Below are positions 31,626 to 44,300 of a stretch of 64,000 bases of DNA, in pieces. Position numbers and translations under genes: made by a program. The notes beneath the pieces are model-generated. The model saw nothing but the letters and a program-made list of their open reading frames with translations, ran no database searches and was not told the DNA's origin. The stretch comes from Enchytraeus crypticus (Eukaryota; Annelida; Clitellata; Enchytraeida; Enchytraeidae), in assembly GCA_905160935.1 (NCBI GenBank), contig CAJHZI010000429.1:456501-520500 (forward strand), given 5' to 3'. Within the stretch, counting starts at the first letter, position 1. Each line of letters opens with the position of its first letter.

Positions 31626-32563
31626 AATTGTGATCAATGGTATCAAAAGCGGCCGAAAGATCTAGCCATAGAATGAAGAAAAACCGTAGAAGTGTCAAAG
31701 GCAATCTCAACCGTGGTAAACATTGAGTTCAAGAGTTGCAGTGATGCCAACAACTAATTATGCTAGCCGGAGGTAAACAATATCAGCTGATCGTTATTTA
31801 AAGGCATAAAATAATGAAATTTTTGAACATTTGCAACGCTTTTGAACGATAATTAAACACTTTAGTAGCACATTTATCGTCACAACTATCCAATACATCG
31901 TCATGACAAAAAATTATTTGAAACTAATTCGGATTAATTGGATGTGCGTTTTTTAATTCAAAATGCACATAAATTCTATTTCAAATCTCTTAAAGGATAT
32001 TCCCCGTTCTTTAGTTACCGGATTTCTGGAATTTGTATATCCAAACGCGCAACAATACATCATCTTAAAACCGTTTAGAGGCCTAATATCATGAAATAAT
32101 TCTGAAATTACAGAAATTACTGTTAAATACACTTATGGCAAAGGGGCTCGTTACCCTCACTATTAAATGAAGCATGCTGGAAATCAAATCGCTCTTGTTA
32201 CAAACTGATATGCTGAAACAACAGTCATGCCATATCTACTTATTTAAAGATCTTTGGATCAAACATACATAATCCAGTTAAGCGTTGCGTGCACATGGCA
32301 TTAACAATAGAATTGCACACAGATAGAAGCACCGTTTCAGTTGAACGATGCTTAGTATAAGGAGCTTTGATGCTTATTAAATAGATCATTGTAAGAGAGA
32401 TAAGTAGAAATCCTCTGAAGAACAATTCTTTCAGTGAGCTTAGATATGTATGACATATTAGATATACATGTAGGCCTGTAATTCGACAATGATTCCTTAT
32501 CCAGTGTGGGCTTTTTAAGCAATGGAGTAGTAACTGCACGCTCAAAAGCGCGAGGAATATGCC

Positions 32564-32566
<3 letters not shown>

Positions 32567-32643
<77 letters not shown>

Positions 32644-32666
32644 CAGAGAGAGAGAGAGAGAGAGAG
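32567..32666. repeat. (GA)n expansion of about 100 bp inside the LINE
   Basis: Almost pure AG for about 100 bp, placed between the segments coding HIPRAFERA and the upstream NFTPVTIDEI. It interrupts the LINE reading frame with an L-S run. Confidence 0.95.
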
Positions 32667-33124
32667 GAAAACTAATTTTGTAATCTCATCAATTGTAACT
32701 GGAGTGAAATTAGAAAGCTCATCTTTGGAATGATTCTCTACTGGAGTATGAGTAGAGTTAGGAGCTGGAGTGATAGATTCTCTAATCTTATCTGTAAAGT
32801 AATTGGAAAATTGTTCAGGCAGTGACTCCACAGGAGTAGAAGGAAGAGAAGGAGAAATACATGTAGATCTATGTAAAAGACGATGAACAGTGTGATAGTT
32901 CCATAAACTATACGAGCCGAAATACGGATAATCAGTCCAAGAAAGGGTACCAGCGAGTGTTGATAGTTTTGAAGGAAATACTCCCAAGTGATGGAAGATT
33001 ACTCTTGCAGCCGCTATGAATGCAACTGCATCATGGTAAGCCATCAAAAGGCACCGATTACAAATAACCATTGAAGAAAGAAATGGGCCTAAACCACAAG
33101 CATCTGTTCCAAAGATATAGAATC

Positions 33125-33310
33125 TGAGCTTCATGACCCAATGTGCCGTTATGAATGGAGGTTTGAGTGTTGGTCTCAGTAAAATAGCTTTCAGATATTT
33201 AAAGTGCTTGAGACAAATCCAAGCCGGTGAGCAAAAGAGAGGTCAAAAATGGTGCGAAATCCAGATATTCAGTCCAAAGTTAGTTAAAGAAACCACAAAA
33301 TTGTATCTTC
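33125..33310 (-). mobile_element. LINE 3' fragment
   Basis: GAATGGAGGTTTGAGTGTTG, GAGCAAAAGAGAGGTCAAAA and ATATTCAGTCCAAAGT match the LINE 3' pieces at 2.5 and 28.4 kb. It adjoins the 5' end of the large LINE remnant. Confidence 0.6.
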
Positions 33311-33794
33311 GAGATTTAGAGATGTGCTTAACTTCGTACAATTGACGCTTACCTTAATCGAGTGCGCTAGATCCCTCTTCAATTATCAAATGAAATAGTG
33401 TGAAGTTCAATCTCTGTTGCGTTTTTCCTCTACAAGTTTTGTATACTGTTGCAACAAGTCTCACCTTCATGACTTCCTGAACCAGTATAATAAAGTTAAG
33501 AACTAGGTCAGTGGAAGCTGATGGTAAATATAAACAAACTTCTTGAGTACTGTTCTTGGTTGTTTATATTTTTGCTTAGCTTGCGCAAAATTCTAATAAA
33601 TCATATCTTTTAATGATCATGCCTGATAGATATCTGTGACTTTTGATATTGCATTTCTAAGCAGTTAGGAATTTTTGGTTCCTTTGCACTAAACGGTACT
33701 GTGTCTAAGATTATATTCTGTTAATAACATAGTATCCATTACACTTAACTGTGCCTTCTAAAGTAATTAATTACACTTTTAAGACCTAGCTTAT

Positions 33795-34025
33795 CTTCAA
33801 GCCGTAAGCTGTCCAATCGTTCTTTCTTGCATGCTGCACCTCAGATTTTGAATTTTCTCCATTGCTCTCTTCGTAAGTATTATTTGGAGTCACATCAGCC
33901 GTTGCTTTCTTACGAACAGTCCCATAGGCAGTTACAAACCTACTTTTTCATCGTCGGCTTGGATTCTGTTCTATAGTGCTCGATATTGTCATTGACAACC
34001 TAAGCGATGTAGAATCCAATGGAAT
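33795..34025 (+). mobile_element. LINE 3' fragment, plus strand
   Basis: The plus strand reads NRSFLHAAPQI and LESHQPLLSYEQSHRQLQT, the same tail as the LINE at 30.4 kb, and ends in GTGCTCGATATTGTCATTGA. It lies opposite in direction to the other nearby LINE pieces. Confidence 0.7.
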
Positions 34026-34621
34026 TGAAGTGTTTAAGTCTACATTATATTAAGTTGATTTTGGTTTTATAAATGAAAATTGTAACTAGAATTTTTTAAA
34101 CTACTGACACTTTATGTATTTGGTTATCCTTTCACATAGGTTTTGCCTTGTCTACATACTAATGTAGCCTTTAGCTTGAGAAAACATGCCTTCTTGAGAT
34201 GTTTTCTCTGCATTATAGTGATATGGTGTTGCGACAAGGTAACCTCGTAAAACTATATCTTTTCAAATTCATTAATAAGCCTATTTGTTATGCCGATAAT
34301 CAACGATATATATGTTTATAAATGTATAGAAGACGACCACATAAATGTTGAATGAAATGTTAGTTATAAAATACAAAATCATCTAGAAACATTCATTGAG
34401 TTAATGCCTTGACTCTTAGTGGCTTGATCGGTTCGGCCTCAACTACGCTGATTTTACTCTTTGCTGGTGTATCATATTCAGTGCATTCTTGTTGCTAGGC
34501 ATTTTGAAGGCTGAAAACTTTAAACCTCGCTCGCCTTAGTCATGAGCAGTAAATGTTTATAAACTCATCAATTTGGTTTAATTAGTTGTAATCTGGCAGA
34601 GAAAGTTGCATGGAAGTTTTA

Positions 34622-34662
34622 TTTAGTTTAAATGTTATACCATGCATAACATTTAAACTAAA
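34622..34662. repeat. Perfect 17-bp inverted repeat upstream of XPC
   Basis: TTTAGTTTAAATGTTAT, loop ACCATGC, then the exact reverse complement. It is followed by tandem AACATTTAA motifs and lies about 120-160 bp before the XPC start codon, so it may fall in the promoter or 5' UTR. Confidence 0.9.
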
Positions 34663-34783
34663 CATAACATTTAACATTTTTAACATTTAAGCTTCAGGTT
34701 TGAATGAACTTTGAAATTCAGTTTGAAAGAACTCTCAAATTAAAGAAGCTGTTGTGATATTTTGCTCGCAGATTTCTGTTGAA

Positions 34784-35528
34784 ATGAATGAATCACTCAA
34801 TCCAGATGAACAGAACAGTCGAAAGCGATCTTCCAGTAAAGTCGCGGCCAGTGTATACTTTAGGAACAAAACCTCATCCAAGTCAAATCGCGATGAACCA
34901 TCTGCAAAAAAGAATGCGCATAATGGTGAATTAAAGACAAAAGAAGTGTCATCTCAATCTTCATCATGCCCGAGATTAAGTAGGTTAAGATTATCAAGTA
35001 AACAGCCGAGAGAAGAAAAAATAGATAATGCTGATAAATCAGTGAAGTCTCAATCAAAAGAAAAAAATAAGCCGAAAGAGAATATATCGTCTGAATCTCG
35101 GAAGCGTACGTTGGACATCTTACCAAGTGAAATAAGCAAACGTTCTTCAGAGAAAATAACAAACAGTGTGACAGGGCTTTCCACCAAAACAACAAAAGAG
35201 ACCTCTACAAAGAAGTCACCTTCTCAAAAACAAAGTATGGACGTGGCTATTAAGAGTAATGCTTCTGGGCTGTTATCAAGTTTGAATAAAATAAGAAACG
35301 AGCGGCCTAAGAGACAATCGGCTAAACAAGCTGCAGGAAAAAATCAGAATAAATCTTCAGGTAGCACGAAAGAGATTTCTGAACAGACTAGTTGCTCACT
35401 TAATAACAAGAAGCAGAATACAAAATCTCATCAGATAGAAGCTATGAGCTCGTTGAGAAAAATTGCTACTGATAGTGATGATGATGATGATGATGACGAT
35501 GATGATGATGACTGGGAAGAAGTGAAAG
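34784..35528 (+). CDS. XPC: XPC exon 1 (coding)
   Basis: The start [20 protein letters not shown] was chosen because it is the only in-frame ATG ahead of the basic region and follows a possible 5' UTR acceptor. The exon is S/K/R/E-rich, with nuclear-localisation-like basic clusters, and ends in a D12 run followed by WEEVK at donor AAAG|GTTATT. Human XPC has NDWEEVEE at this point. Confidence 0.88.
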
Positions 35529-37845
35529 GTTATTTTTTTGCAGCTAATTGACTTGAAAACTTACGTTGACTTATATATATTTAATTTCATGATTTTTAAT
35601 ATATTTAAAATTTTAGATTAAATTAATTAGAGCAGTTGTAATTGTAGAATCCTTCACTCTCTGTCAATCTGTTATTCCAATACAGATAAATAGAATGGTT
35701 GACTGCTTAAGAAGACTGCAATGTTTAGCATAAGGTCTGGCACACATTTATTGTTAATTACGATGAGTGTCCTTTTAGCCTTTGAATGAATGACACTTGT
35801 CGCTTACATTACATTGATTAATTTGAGTATCAGCTGCCTTACTCTACAATCTGTTCTAAATAAAAATTAAATAAATTTGACCTAGTAGACCTAGTTTATT
35901 TAAACTTCACAAATTTATTTCAGATTATGATGATGAAGACATAGAGAAAAAGATAAAAGCTCAGTTGCCAGACAAACCTGTTCAAATCACTATTGATATG
36001 CCTAACACTCTCACGAAGAAAAAAAGGTAACTAATATTTTTGGAAACTTTAAGTGTACCTGACACAAGCAAATGATGATGAGGAGACAGAATATTTCCTT
36101 GAGGTATTGCAGGTGTATAATCGATATTGAAGCCAATATGTGCAAGGAACACTTGCAAATTTAGGCTTTGCAATATGTAGCACTTTAGTGGTGGATAAAT
36201 TTCATGAAACTGTTCCTCTTTTTCTCTGTATTTTATGTTTCTCAATTACTGCTTTAAAATGCGTCAGTCAAAATAATACAGGATATAGTTTTATATTTTA
36301 AAATTTAATTTGTTAAATATTTCATGCCTGAACTCATCAATTTGAATAGCCATTTTGCTTCACCTGTTTCATTTGTTAAAATGTTTTATAAATAATTGAA
36401 ATGAATTAATTCTAGCCTACAATTTAATAATTTGATAATTTAATCACATGTTTCTATTTCTACTATAACAAAGATTTTTAGCTATTTGTGTTTTTCGCAG
36501 GAATGTAGCAATGGATGTTAAGGAATATTTCAGAAGGCAGCTCAATCGATTTCGTAAAGAAACCCAAGAAGATTCTCATAGAGTAAGCTAAGAAAATAAT
36601 TGTAACTACTTTTTTTAAGTTGCATAATAATGCAAAACACTCGGCTAAAGAAAAATGAAATATATTAATTGATTTTATAAAAATTCTCAGTCTTTTCTCA
36701 GAAATTTCTTTTTCTAACTGTTTAAAAACACTTTGTTTAAAAGTGTCTATTGTGCCTCTGTCTATTATTATGTACCCAAAATTACTCGTATGCTACAATT
36801 GACATTATTGTGAAAGTTTTCAGAATATAGAAAACTTACAGTTAAAGAATTTATTATGATAAAATATAATGCTAAAATAAGAGCTTAATTTCTGTGTCTT
36901 CATCAAAGGCTGATGCCAAGTGCATCTTGGATATTTGCAATGGTGTGTTTGATATGTACAGAAACAGGATATATGAAGTTTAGTCATAAGCTGTTTGTTG
37001 CTTGTGAGCTTATAATGAATGAGAGCTGTATTTTAGTGTGTTTAGCTAAAAGTATGATGTGGATGATCAATTGAATGCTTTTCATGAGTAAAGTTAATTG
37101 TCTGTAGAATGAAAAATGCTTTATGTAGTATGGACGATCAATTACATGCCCTGTGTGTCTACTGTCTCGTTATGTTTATTGTTAACAAAGTACATCCTGC
37201 CAATACATCTCTCTGCTTTACAAAATTACATAGTAAATTTGAAAATTACCTATAGAATTACGTGAATATTAGGCTTGTTTATGGTTCGGATACATTTAAA
37301 TGTAAATGTAACTATTCAGGTACATGTAAATATAAATATAACTATTCAGGTACATGTAAATATACATATAACTATTCAGGTACATGTAAATATAAATATA
37401 ACTATTCAGGTACATGTAAATATAAATATAACTATTCAGGTACATGTAAATATAAATATAACTATTCAGGTACATGTAAATATAAATATAACTATTCAGG
37501 TACATGTAAATATAAATATAACTATTCAGGTACATGTAAATATAAATATAGCTATTCAGGTACATGTAAATATAATGTAACTATACAGGTACATTTGCTG
37601 TGTCTGCTGGCACACGGACAGTATGTTAACTCTCTCTGCTGTGATAAGCTGCTGCTCGCCATGGCATTGTCGCATGTACCCGCTGAATTCTCTGCTCACA
37701 AGATATCACCTGTCAAGTGGTCGGCTTCAATCATCACCAAGTTCGTTAATTGGTTCTCGGATAAATTCAAATTATCTCGTCCAAGTAACGCGTCGGACTT
37801 GCAGGAACGTAACTCAGAAGAACAGAATGAGGTTTATGATCTGAA

Positions 37846-37885
<40 letters not shown>

Positions 37886-38304
37886 TTATATTTAGTATAA
37901 TCATTTACAAGCAATAGAAAACGTTTATTAAGATTTCTATTTTGTAATATTAAAGCTAATAGCAAAGGCAAAGTCTAACGTCAATTTCCTGCTTGATAGA
38001 TTTCAGTTTGAATCCTATTTTCTTCTTAATAATATAATAATATCTGCAAAATTTTTTCAAGTTTTTCCTTTGTTAAATTTTATTATTCTTGTTCTTCTGT
38101 TCTTCTATGTAATTGTTTCTTCTTAACTAAATTGTTTTGTGGCCCATGTATCAGTTCCTGATACCCGTGCTACTCAACAATTTAATTAGTTAAATTTAGT
38201 TGTGTTTTGTGACTATGCAGCAAGAGAAGCTGGAAAAGGCATTATCAACCTGTACTGCGACTTCTGAAAGGCAGCATATAGAGGTACGAACACTGTTATA
38301 AATT

Positions 38305-38344
<40 letters not shown>

Positions 38345-41300
38345 TACATATATATTACTTTAATTTGTATTTTTTAGATAATTATCCATCTTCATATTGA
38401 CTGAGCCAGTGGCTTGTTGGAAAGTTGTCCGACAGCTGATTAGTTGTTGCAGGGCTCAAATTCAGTGCTCTTCCTGTCACTGACATGCTATTTTAGCAGG
38501 AAACTGGCGTTAAATTCGTCCTTGTCCTTGGATGTAAGTCTCTATCTGTAGATTATAAAGTTTCTATCTGTAAATTGAAGTCAATACTGAAATGGATCAA
38601 GAAATTAACTTGGTAGCACTGTCGTTGACCACATGTAGGAAAACCTTATATCATAAATGATATATATATTATAGCATTTAAAGTAAGTTATTTAGCAGTG
38701 GGATTTTTTTATTCAATTATTTACAATGTAAATGCATTCATCTTTGCTTTTTTCCTGCGAGACTTTTTGCTTTAAATACTCAATGATGAAGGCTTTCTTT
38801 AATTTCTGATTTATTTTTCTACTACATGTGTATTATGGATTCCTCTAGTGTTCACATTTTACTCTCTAGTCGATAGTTAACTTTGATATTTGATTTTGCA
38901 TGTTGCAGATATTTGTTATCACATGCAGATCTCTAGGGTTTAAGACGAGGTTGATCTACTCTTTGCAGCCGATTTCATTTAAGGCTGCTGATCTAGTAAG
39001 TGTGTCTGCAGTCTCATCAGTTCTGATACCTTCATTTGTCAACTTAATTTATTAATCAATTTATTCATTTATTCAATATCAGTACTGATGATGAATGTCT
39101 CACTCGCGCAATGGTTAGAGGTGTAGATAACGTCTTGAACATTGACTGTTGCTCTGTTGGCTGTTGCTCTGTTGGCTATTGCTCTGTTGACTGTTGCTCT
39201 ATTGACTGTTGCTCTATTGACTGTTGCTCTGTTGACTGTTGGCTGTTGATCTGTTGACTGATGCCCTGTTGACTGTTGCTCTGTTGGCTGTGGAATCTAA
39301 ATATTGATTTGCATAAAAATAAGTTAGCTTAGATTTGCAAGCACAGTTTTCTTGAACATCGTGTTTGGTTTTTAAAAAAATTGCAGTAGTTGAGCAAAAT
39401 CTTGCGCAGTTTGTTCAAACTCACTTTTTTATAAACTCAATAAGCCTATGAAAAACATTTTAGAATCATAAGATTTTCAATATCAAGGACTTTATTGAAG
39501 TCATCATGGATTTAATTAACTTTTCATGAGACTTTTACCTTGTTGACGTGCTTGTAAGGATAGACATAGATAATTGTGTGTAAGAAATACAACTTGAAAC
39601 TGCCATCTGGTGTAGTATATGATTATAAGCAAACATAGACTAATATAAGTATGTTATTTATGTGCAGAAAAGACCGCCAAGTAAAAAAGAACCCGACGAT
39701 GGTGTAGAAAATCTAGGAAGTGAGTCAAAATCTCTTTCAAGTCTGCAGAAAAATGGCAAACAAGCAAAAACTGCATCAACCTCTCTTGACAGTAAAAAGG
39801 CAGCGAGTGGAAAAGAAGTCAAAACAAAGAATGCGAGAAAGCGCAGTCGTGGCTCTAAAGTGAGCTATGCAGAGGATAAAAGTAGTGATGATGATGATGA
39901 TGATAAGGATGATGACGATGATGAAGAAGGTAGTCAGTCTCAGAGAAGTAACTTGAAGAAATTCAAGTGCAAGAGATCAGCATCGGGACGGTTAGTATTT
40001 ATTTTGTTATTTAATAGTAGGCTAAAGTTGGAAGAGTCAATCTTCTCGATAAACAATGTATCCATACATTATTGTGCATCTTTATCTTCCCTTGAATCCT
40101 AGTTTAACTAGGGGCGAGATAAATTTTTGTTATATTATATAATTCTCGTCTTTATAGTAGTAATTAAAGTGACGTAGATCTGTGTTATTTGCATTTTCTC
40201 TATGAAATAGTTCAGAAAATGTTTCAGATAAATCTTCAAAATTTTCAGATAAATATCTTAATCGGTTCAGTGATAAAGTCTCCTTAGATAAATTTTTAAC
40301 TTTCTGTTTAGCCCAGTGACAGAATGTTATTATATGAGGGCGTGAACAAAGAGAAGAGCATTGTCAAAGATAAGAGCATGGTCAAAGATAAGAGCATTGT
40401 CCAAGATAGGAGCATTGTCAAAGATAAGAGCGATCAATATAAGATGAGCCTATTAGTCGTAATCAGTTTGTGATCGTTCGGGAGTTGGTTCCAAATGAAG
40501 GCTAGCACCTATCACACCAAATATTAGAAATTATCTTTTAAACCATTGCCGTTGAGGTAGTTTTCTGTTGCCTTCCTCGGCGTGTGCTTTTTCAATCATT
40601 GCGCAATATTCAATTCTGCCATAATCTCTTGAAATCGAAAGTAGGAAGAGTCCACAAAGCATTTCTATATGATGATCTCTAGTTGCAGTTCAGACGAAGA
40701 TTTCGAGGAGGACAGATCTTACAGAAGCTTGTCCAGTAAATCCAGCAGAAGATCCGATTCAAAACAACCATCGTTCTCCGCCAAAAATATCGGCTCTTCT
40801 GACGACTCTAACAGTAAACGTCCAGGTATGAATTTGTTATTTAATGATCATTTCCATGGGAGTGTTAATGTCGATCACTCTTAGAAATCACGGTCGGCTG
40901 AGGTCTTCCAAACTGCTTTAAGTTCCTAACACTTTAGAAATCCTTGTCATGATTACTGTTGTCTTTGTTGTCGATAGCACCAATTGCTGTGTGCTCCAAT
41001 ACATGGCAGACCTTGCAGAAGTCTTATTGGATATCCATCTGTTGTTAATTGAGCTAAGATTTGAATCCAGGTCATTTAAGGTTAAAATCTAATTTAATCT
41101 CAAATTCTGTGCTCTGATAAATTTTAAGTATCTCTCAGAATTTAGTAGTTTAGCTAAATTAATGTATGACTGTGTTCTAAGCTTTAAATATTAAACATTA
41201 CAGCCTATTGACTATAATCATAGTCTCGACCGCTTAATGCAAATTCCACCAACCTTGGCCGAAGTTATGTGTCATATCAAATGCCCTTTCTGTGTCATAA

Positions 41301-44300
41301 ATTTTATCTACCTAATTTTTTATTCAAAGCAACATTTGTCGTTATCTCGATTGCTTTTCGTAAGAGTCTTAGCTTTGCTTTGTCGACAACTTCCATTTCT
41401 TATTTTTATTTTCATAGGCTCGGACTGGTGGGCAGAAGTTTATTTGGAATTGGAATCAAAATGGATCAGTGAGTGTTCTTATTTAAATATTGTTCTTATT
41501 TATTTTATTATTCTTTGTATGGTTCTTGACCAGTCTGTATTTATTTAAAATTTAACTGTGAGTTTTTGGAAATAATACGAATCTCTGTGCTGCTCTGCCA
41601 TCAGGAATTGTTCATGTTTCAAACTGTTTCGTAAACTATTTTAATTTAAATATGTGCAGTGGGAAGCACTGTGGATGCCACTTTATAACATTACATCAGA
41701 GCGCTAGCGATATCTAATTTTGAATGATTTTTATTTAGTTACATTTTTATTTCTCTTAGATTTCAGATACTGAACTAAAGACTTTGTTTAAAGTTTTTGT
41801 TTTACAGAGAATTGATTTGGTTAGGCCATCATTGTAAATGTTTATACTTTTGAAGCTAACGTGATTTTGACATTCTATAATAATAATAATAATAATAATA
41901 ACCTCTGACAATTCTAGAGTGGTGTCATGGCCGGTGTCCGGTCTTCGAGACTGCTTTACAGGTTCCTGGCAGTATGTATTTGTATGTTTTATTATTGATA
42001 CGTTTGATGTTTTGATCTTTTGCAGAACTTATACTGCATGATGATCTTTTAACGTAATTTCTAGCGAAAATTGTGCGCTTAATTGCGATTGATTAACTGA
42101 TTGATTGATTAAACAATCAGCTGTGCACAGTGTTAGAAGGGAAGTTGGTCAGCCTCTAAAAACTGGATCTTCTGCTACGCAACCGCTCTCGTATGTACTG
42201 GGTCTAGACAACGGTGAGTAAGGATTCATTGATATTTTATTGTTACTCTCTCTCTTCTCTCTTAGTGCACTGCCTACTGGCAGGTCCATGGTATATAACG
42301 CATCCACTCTTCTCCGTCTTCCGCCTTCCTCTTCATTTCCACATATGAGTGGGTCTTTAAATCATCTAACATACCTAATCTCGGCCTGACTCTGCCTCTT
42401 TTTCTTTCCATTCTGCCTTCTATGACCTACTTTAATAGACTTTCCCCCCCTTAGAATGTGTCCTATCTAACTCTTCTTCCTGTTTCCTAATACATTTATC
42501 AACTGTCTATCCGTGCCAACTCTCTTCAGAACTTCCTCATTTGTACTAGACGTGAAATAAAATGCTCCGCTGCAACTGGATAACGCCTTGACTTGTCCAT
42601 GACCTTTGATGCGATGCATTGTTGTTTGCGGCAGTCGGTTCTTGTGCTTTTATTTTCTTTACTTGTTGGTTGACGCGCTAGTCCGATTATGCCAGAAACG
42701 AACCTAACTAAACGATGATGCTATGAATTTTTCTCTTAATTTTGCTCGGCTAGCAGTGCTAACAAGAAAAATAGTTCCCTCCTTGATTGTGCTAACTTAG
42801 CACAATCAAGGAGGGAACCCTGATTAATTTTGTTTAGTACTTTGGAGAGTTGTGAGTTAATATCATTCTTTAATTAACATTATTAAGTTAACATCATTCA
42901 TTAACATCATTGGAGAGTTAACATCATCCTCCGTGTTGTGTCCGGGTTGCTTGAAGATATACCAACCGTGTAAATATGCATGTGTCGAAGAAGGCGACAT
43001 AAAAACATGATCCAAACCTGCGGCAGAAAGGGCATTCGGTTGGCAAGCGCCTGGGCTACAGAAATTGCTACAAAATTTAAACGAATAGAAAAGCGTCAAA
43101 ATAAAGTCTATTCATATCCCGACCCTAGTTAAACTGGGATTTAAGGGAAGAAGATGATGATGATGATGAGTACTTTGGAGAGAGTGTTTCAATGTCAGTG
43201 CCTTATGAAAGCTGTTTTGGTTACGTTCAGATGATCATGCAAAAGATGTGACGATGAGATACGCTAGTGATTGGTTAACATCAGCTCAGAAGCTTCGTCT
43301 GAGTAACGACTGGTGGAATTTAGTTCTTGAACCATATCAGTCGCTGAATGTCGAGAGAGAGTCTCTGGAGAATATACAGCTGCAAGGTATCTTACTAGTT
43401 TCTTATGAAAAAATTATGTTCTGAACTAATGCAGCAATTGATACCAATTACTTGACGATTTGTTATATATTTATAGAGGTACAAAATCTTTGCTAGTATA
43501 TTATAAGGGCTTAATTATTTTCTCTTCAATAATAATTATTGCATCATATAGGATCTCTCTCTCCCTTTCTTAGTGTACTGCCTAACGGCTTCATAAAATA
43601 CTAGGCATAAAATTTCATGGCATAAAATTTTTAAAACCGTCTCAACTGAGAATCGAACTCAGCATGCTGCAGAATGCTTGACAAAACCTTGTTAATAAGC
43701 ATTCACAACTGAACCAACAGCGTGATGTTATGTTTTGTTAATAAGCATTCACAACTGAATACAACAGCGTGATGTTATGTTTTATTAATAAGCATTCACA
43801 CTGAATACAACAGCGTGATGTTATGTTTTGCTAATAAGCATTCACAACTGAATACAACAGCGTGATGTTATGTTTTGTTAAAAAGCATTCACAACTGAAT
43901 ACAACAGCGTGATGTTATGTTTTGTTAATAAGCATTCACAACTGAATACAACAGCGTGATGTTATGTTTTGTTAATAAGCATTCACACACTGAATACAAC
44001 AGCGTGATGTTATGTTTTGTTAATAAGCACATTGAACACTACAGCGTGATGTTAACTTTGTCATGTCTTGCAGATAACTTATTGAAGAAACCTCTTCCTA
44101 CCTCCATATCAGAGTTCAAAGGTCATCCTCTGTAAGTTAAAAATCTGAGTATATATGCTTTAATACTCTATTGGATATCTCCTGAAATTAACAACTGCCT
44201 ATTACACTTTGTGTCAATAATTGATTTGTTAGAATGTATGGTTAAATACCGGGTGCTTTGGAATCCAGAGGGATTAGGGATCATTAGGCAGTCATCAAAG

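Larger units (their letters stand above)
28290..33130 (-). mobile_element. LINE of CR1/L2/Jockey type, decayed, split by another element
   Basis: Reading the minus strand from the right: HIPRAFERAVTTPLLKKPTL and NYRPTCISNMSYISKLTERI (32.4-32.55 kb), TKHRSTETVLLSVCNSIVNA (32.3 kb), AVPQGSVLGPILFNLYTT (31.3 kb), the catalytic YADD at 31232-31243, then RNLGVILDKHLTFHKHI..KLDYCNSMFLNLP (30.5-31.0 kb) and SFQHAAPQIWNSLPSNL (30.45 kb). That is the reverse-transcriptase motif order of a non-LTR element, and the 3' end at 28.29 kb is AAT-rich. It is broken by several frame changes, a 143-bp tandem duplication, a GA expansion and a 1.85-kb insertion at 28478-30326. No endonuclease domain was seen; it is 5'-truncated near 33.1 kb. 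Confidence 0.85.
33311..34783. other. Region between SMG7 and XPC, presumed promoters
   Basis: SMG7 and XPC are divergent, so their promoters should lie here or slightly left. It contains a LINE 3' fragment near 33.8-34.0 kb and a 17-bp inverted repeat at 34622-34662. A possible acceptor, TTTGCTCGCAG at 34761-34771, lies just before the XPC ATG, so XPC may have an untranslated first exon. No TATA box or initiator can be assigned with confidence. Confidence 0.45.

Noticed and set aside
37262-37900. A 212-codon plus-strand open frame with ten [10 protein letters not shown] repeats joined to XPC-like sequence
   Set aside because: It is the 30-bp acceptor minisatellite read in the frame that happens to connect to exon 4. 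Splice phase from exon 3 and XPC conservation place the exon start at 37589, so the repeats are intronic.
43725-44050. CRISPR-like regular repeat array
   Set aside because: Units are contiguous tandem copies without unique spacers, in an intron of an animal gene. The same holds for the arrays at 12.2, 19.6, 47.8 and 51.3 kb.
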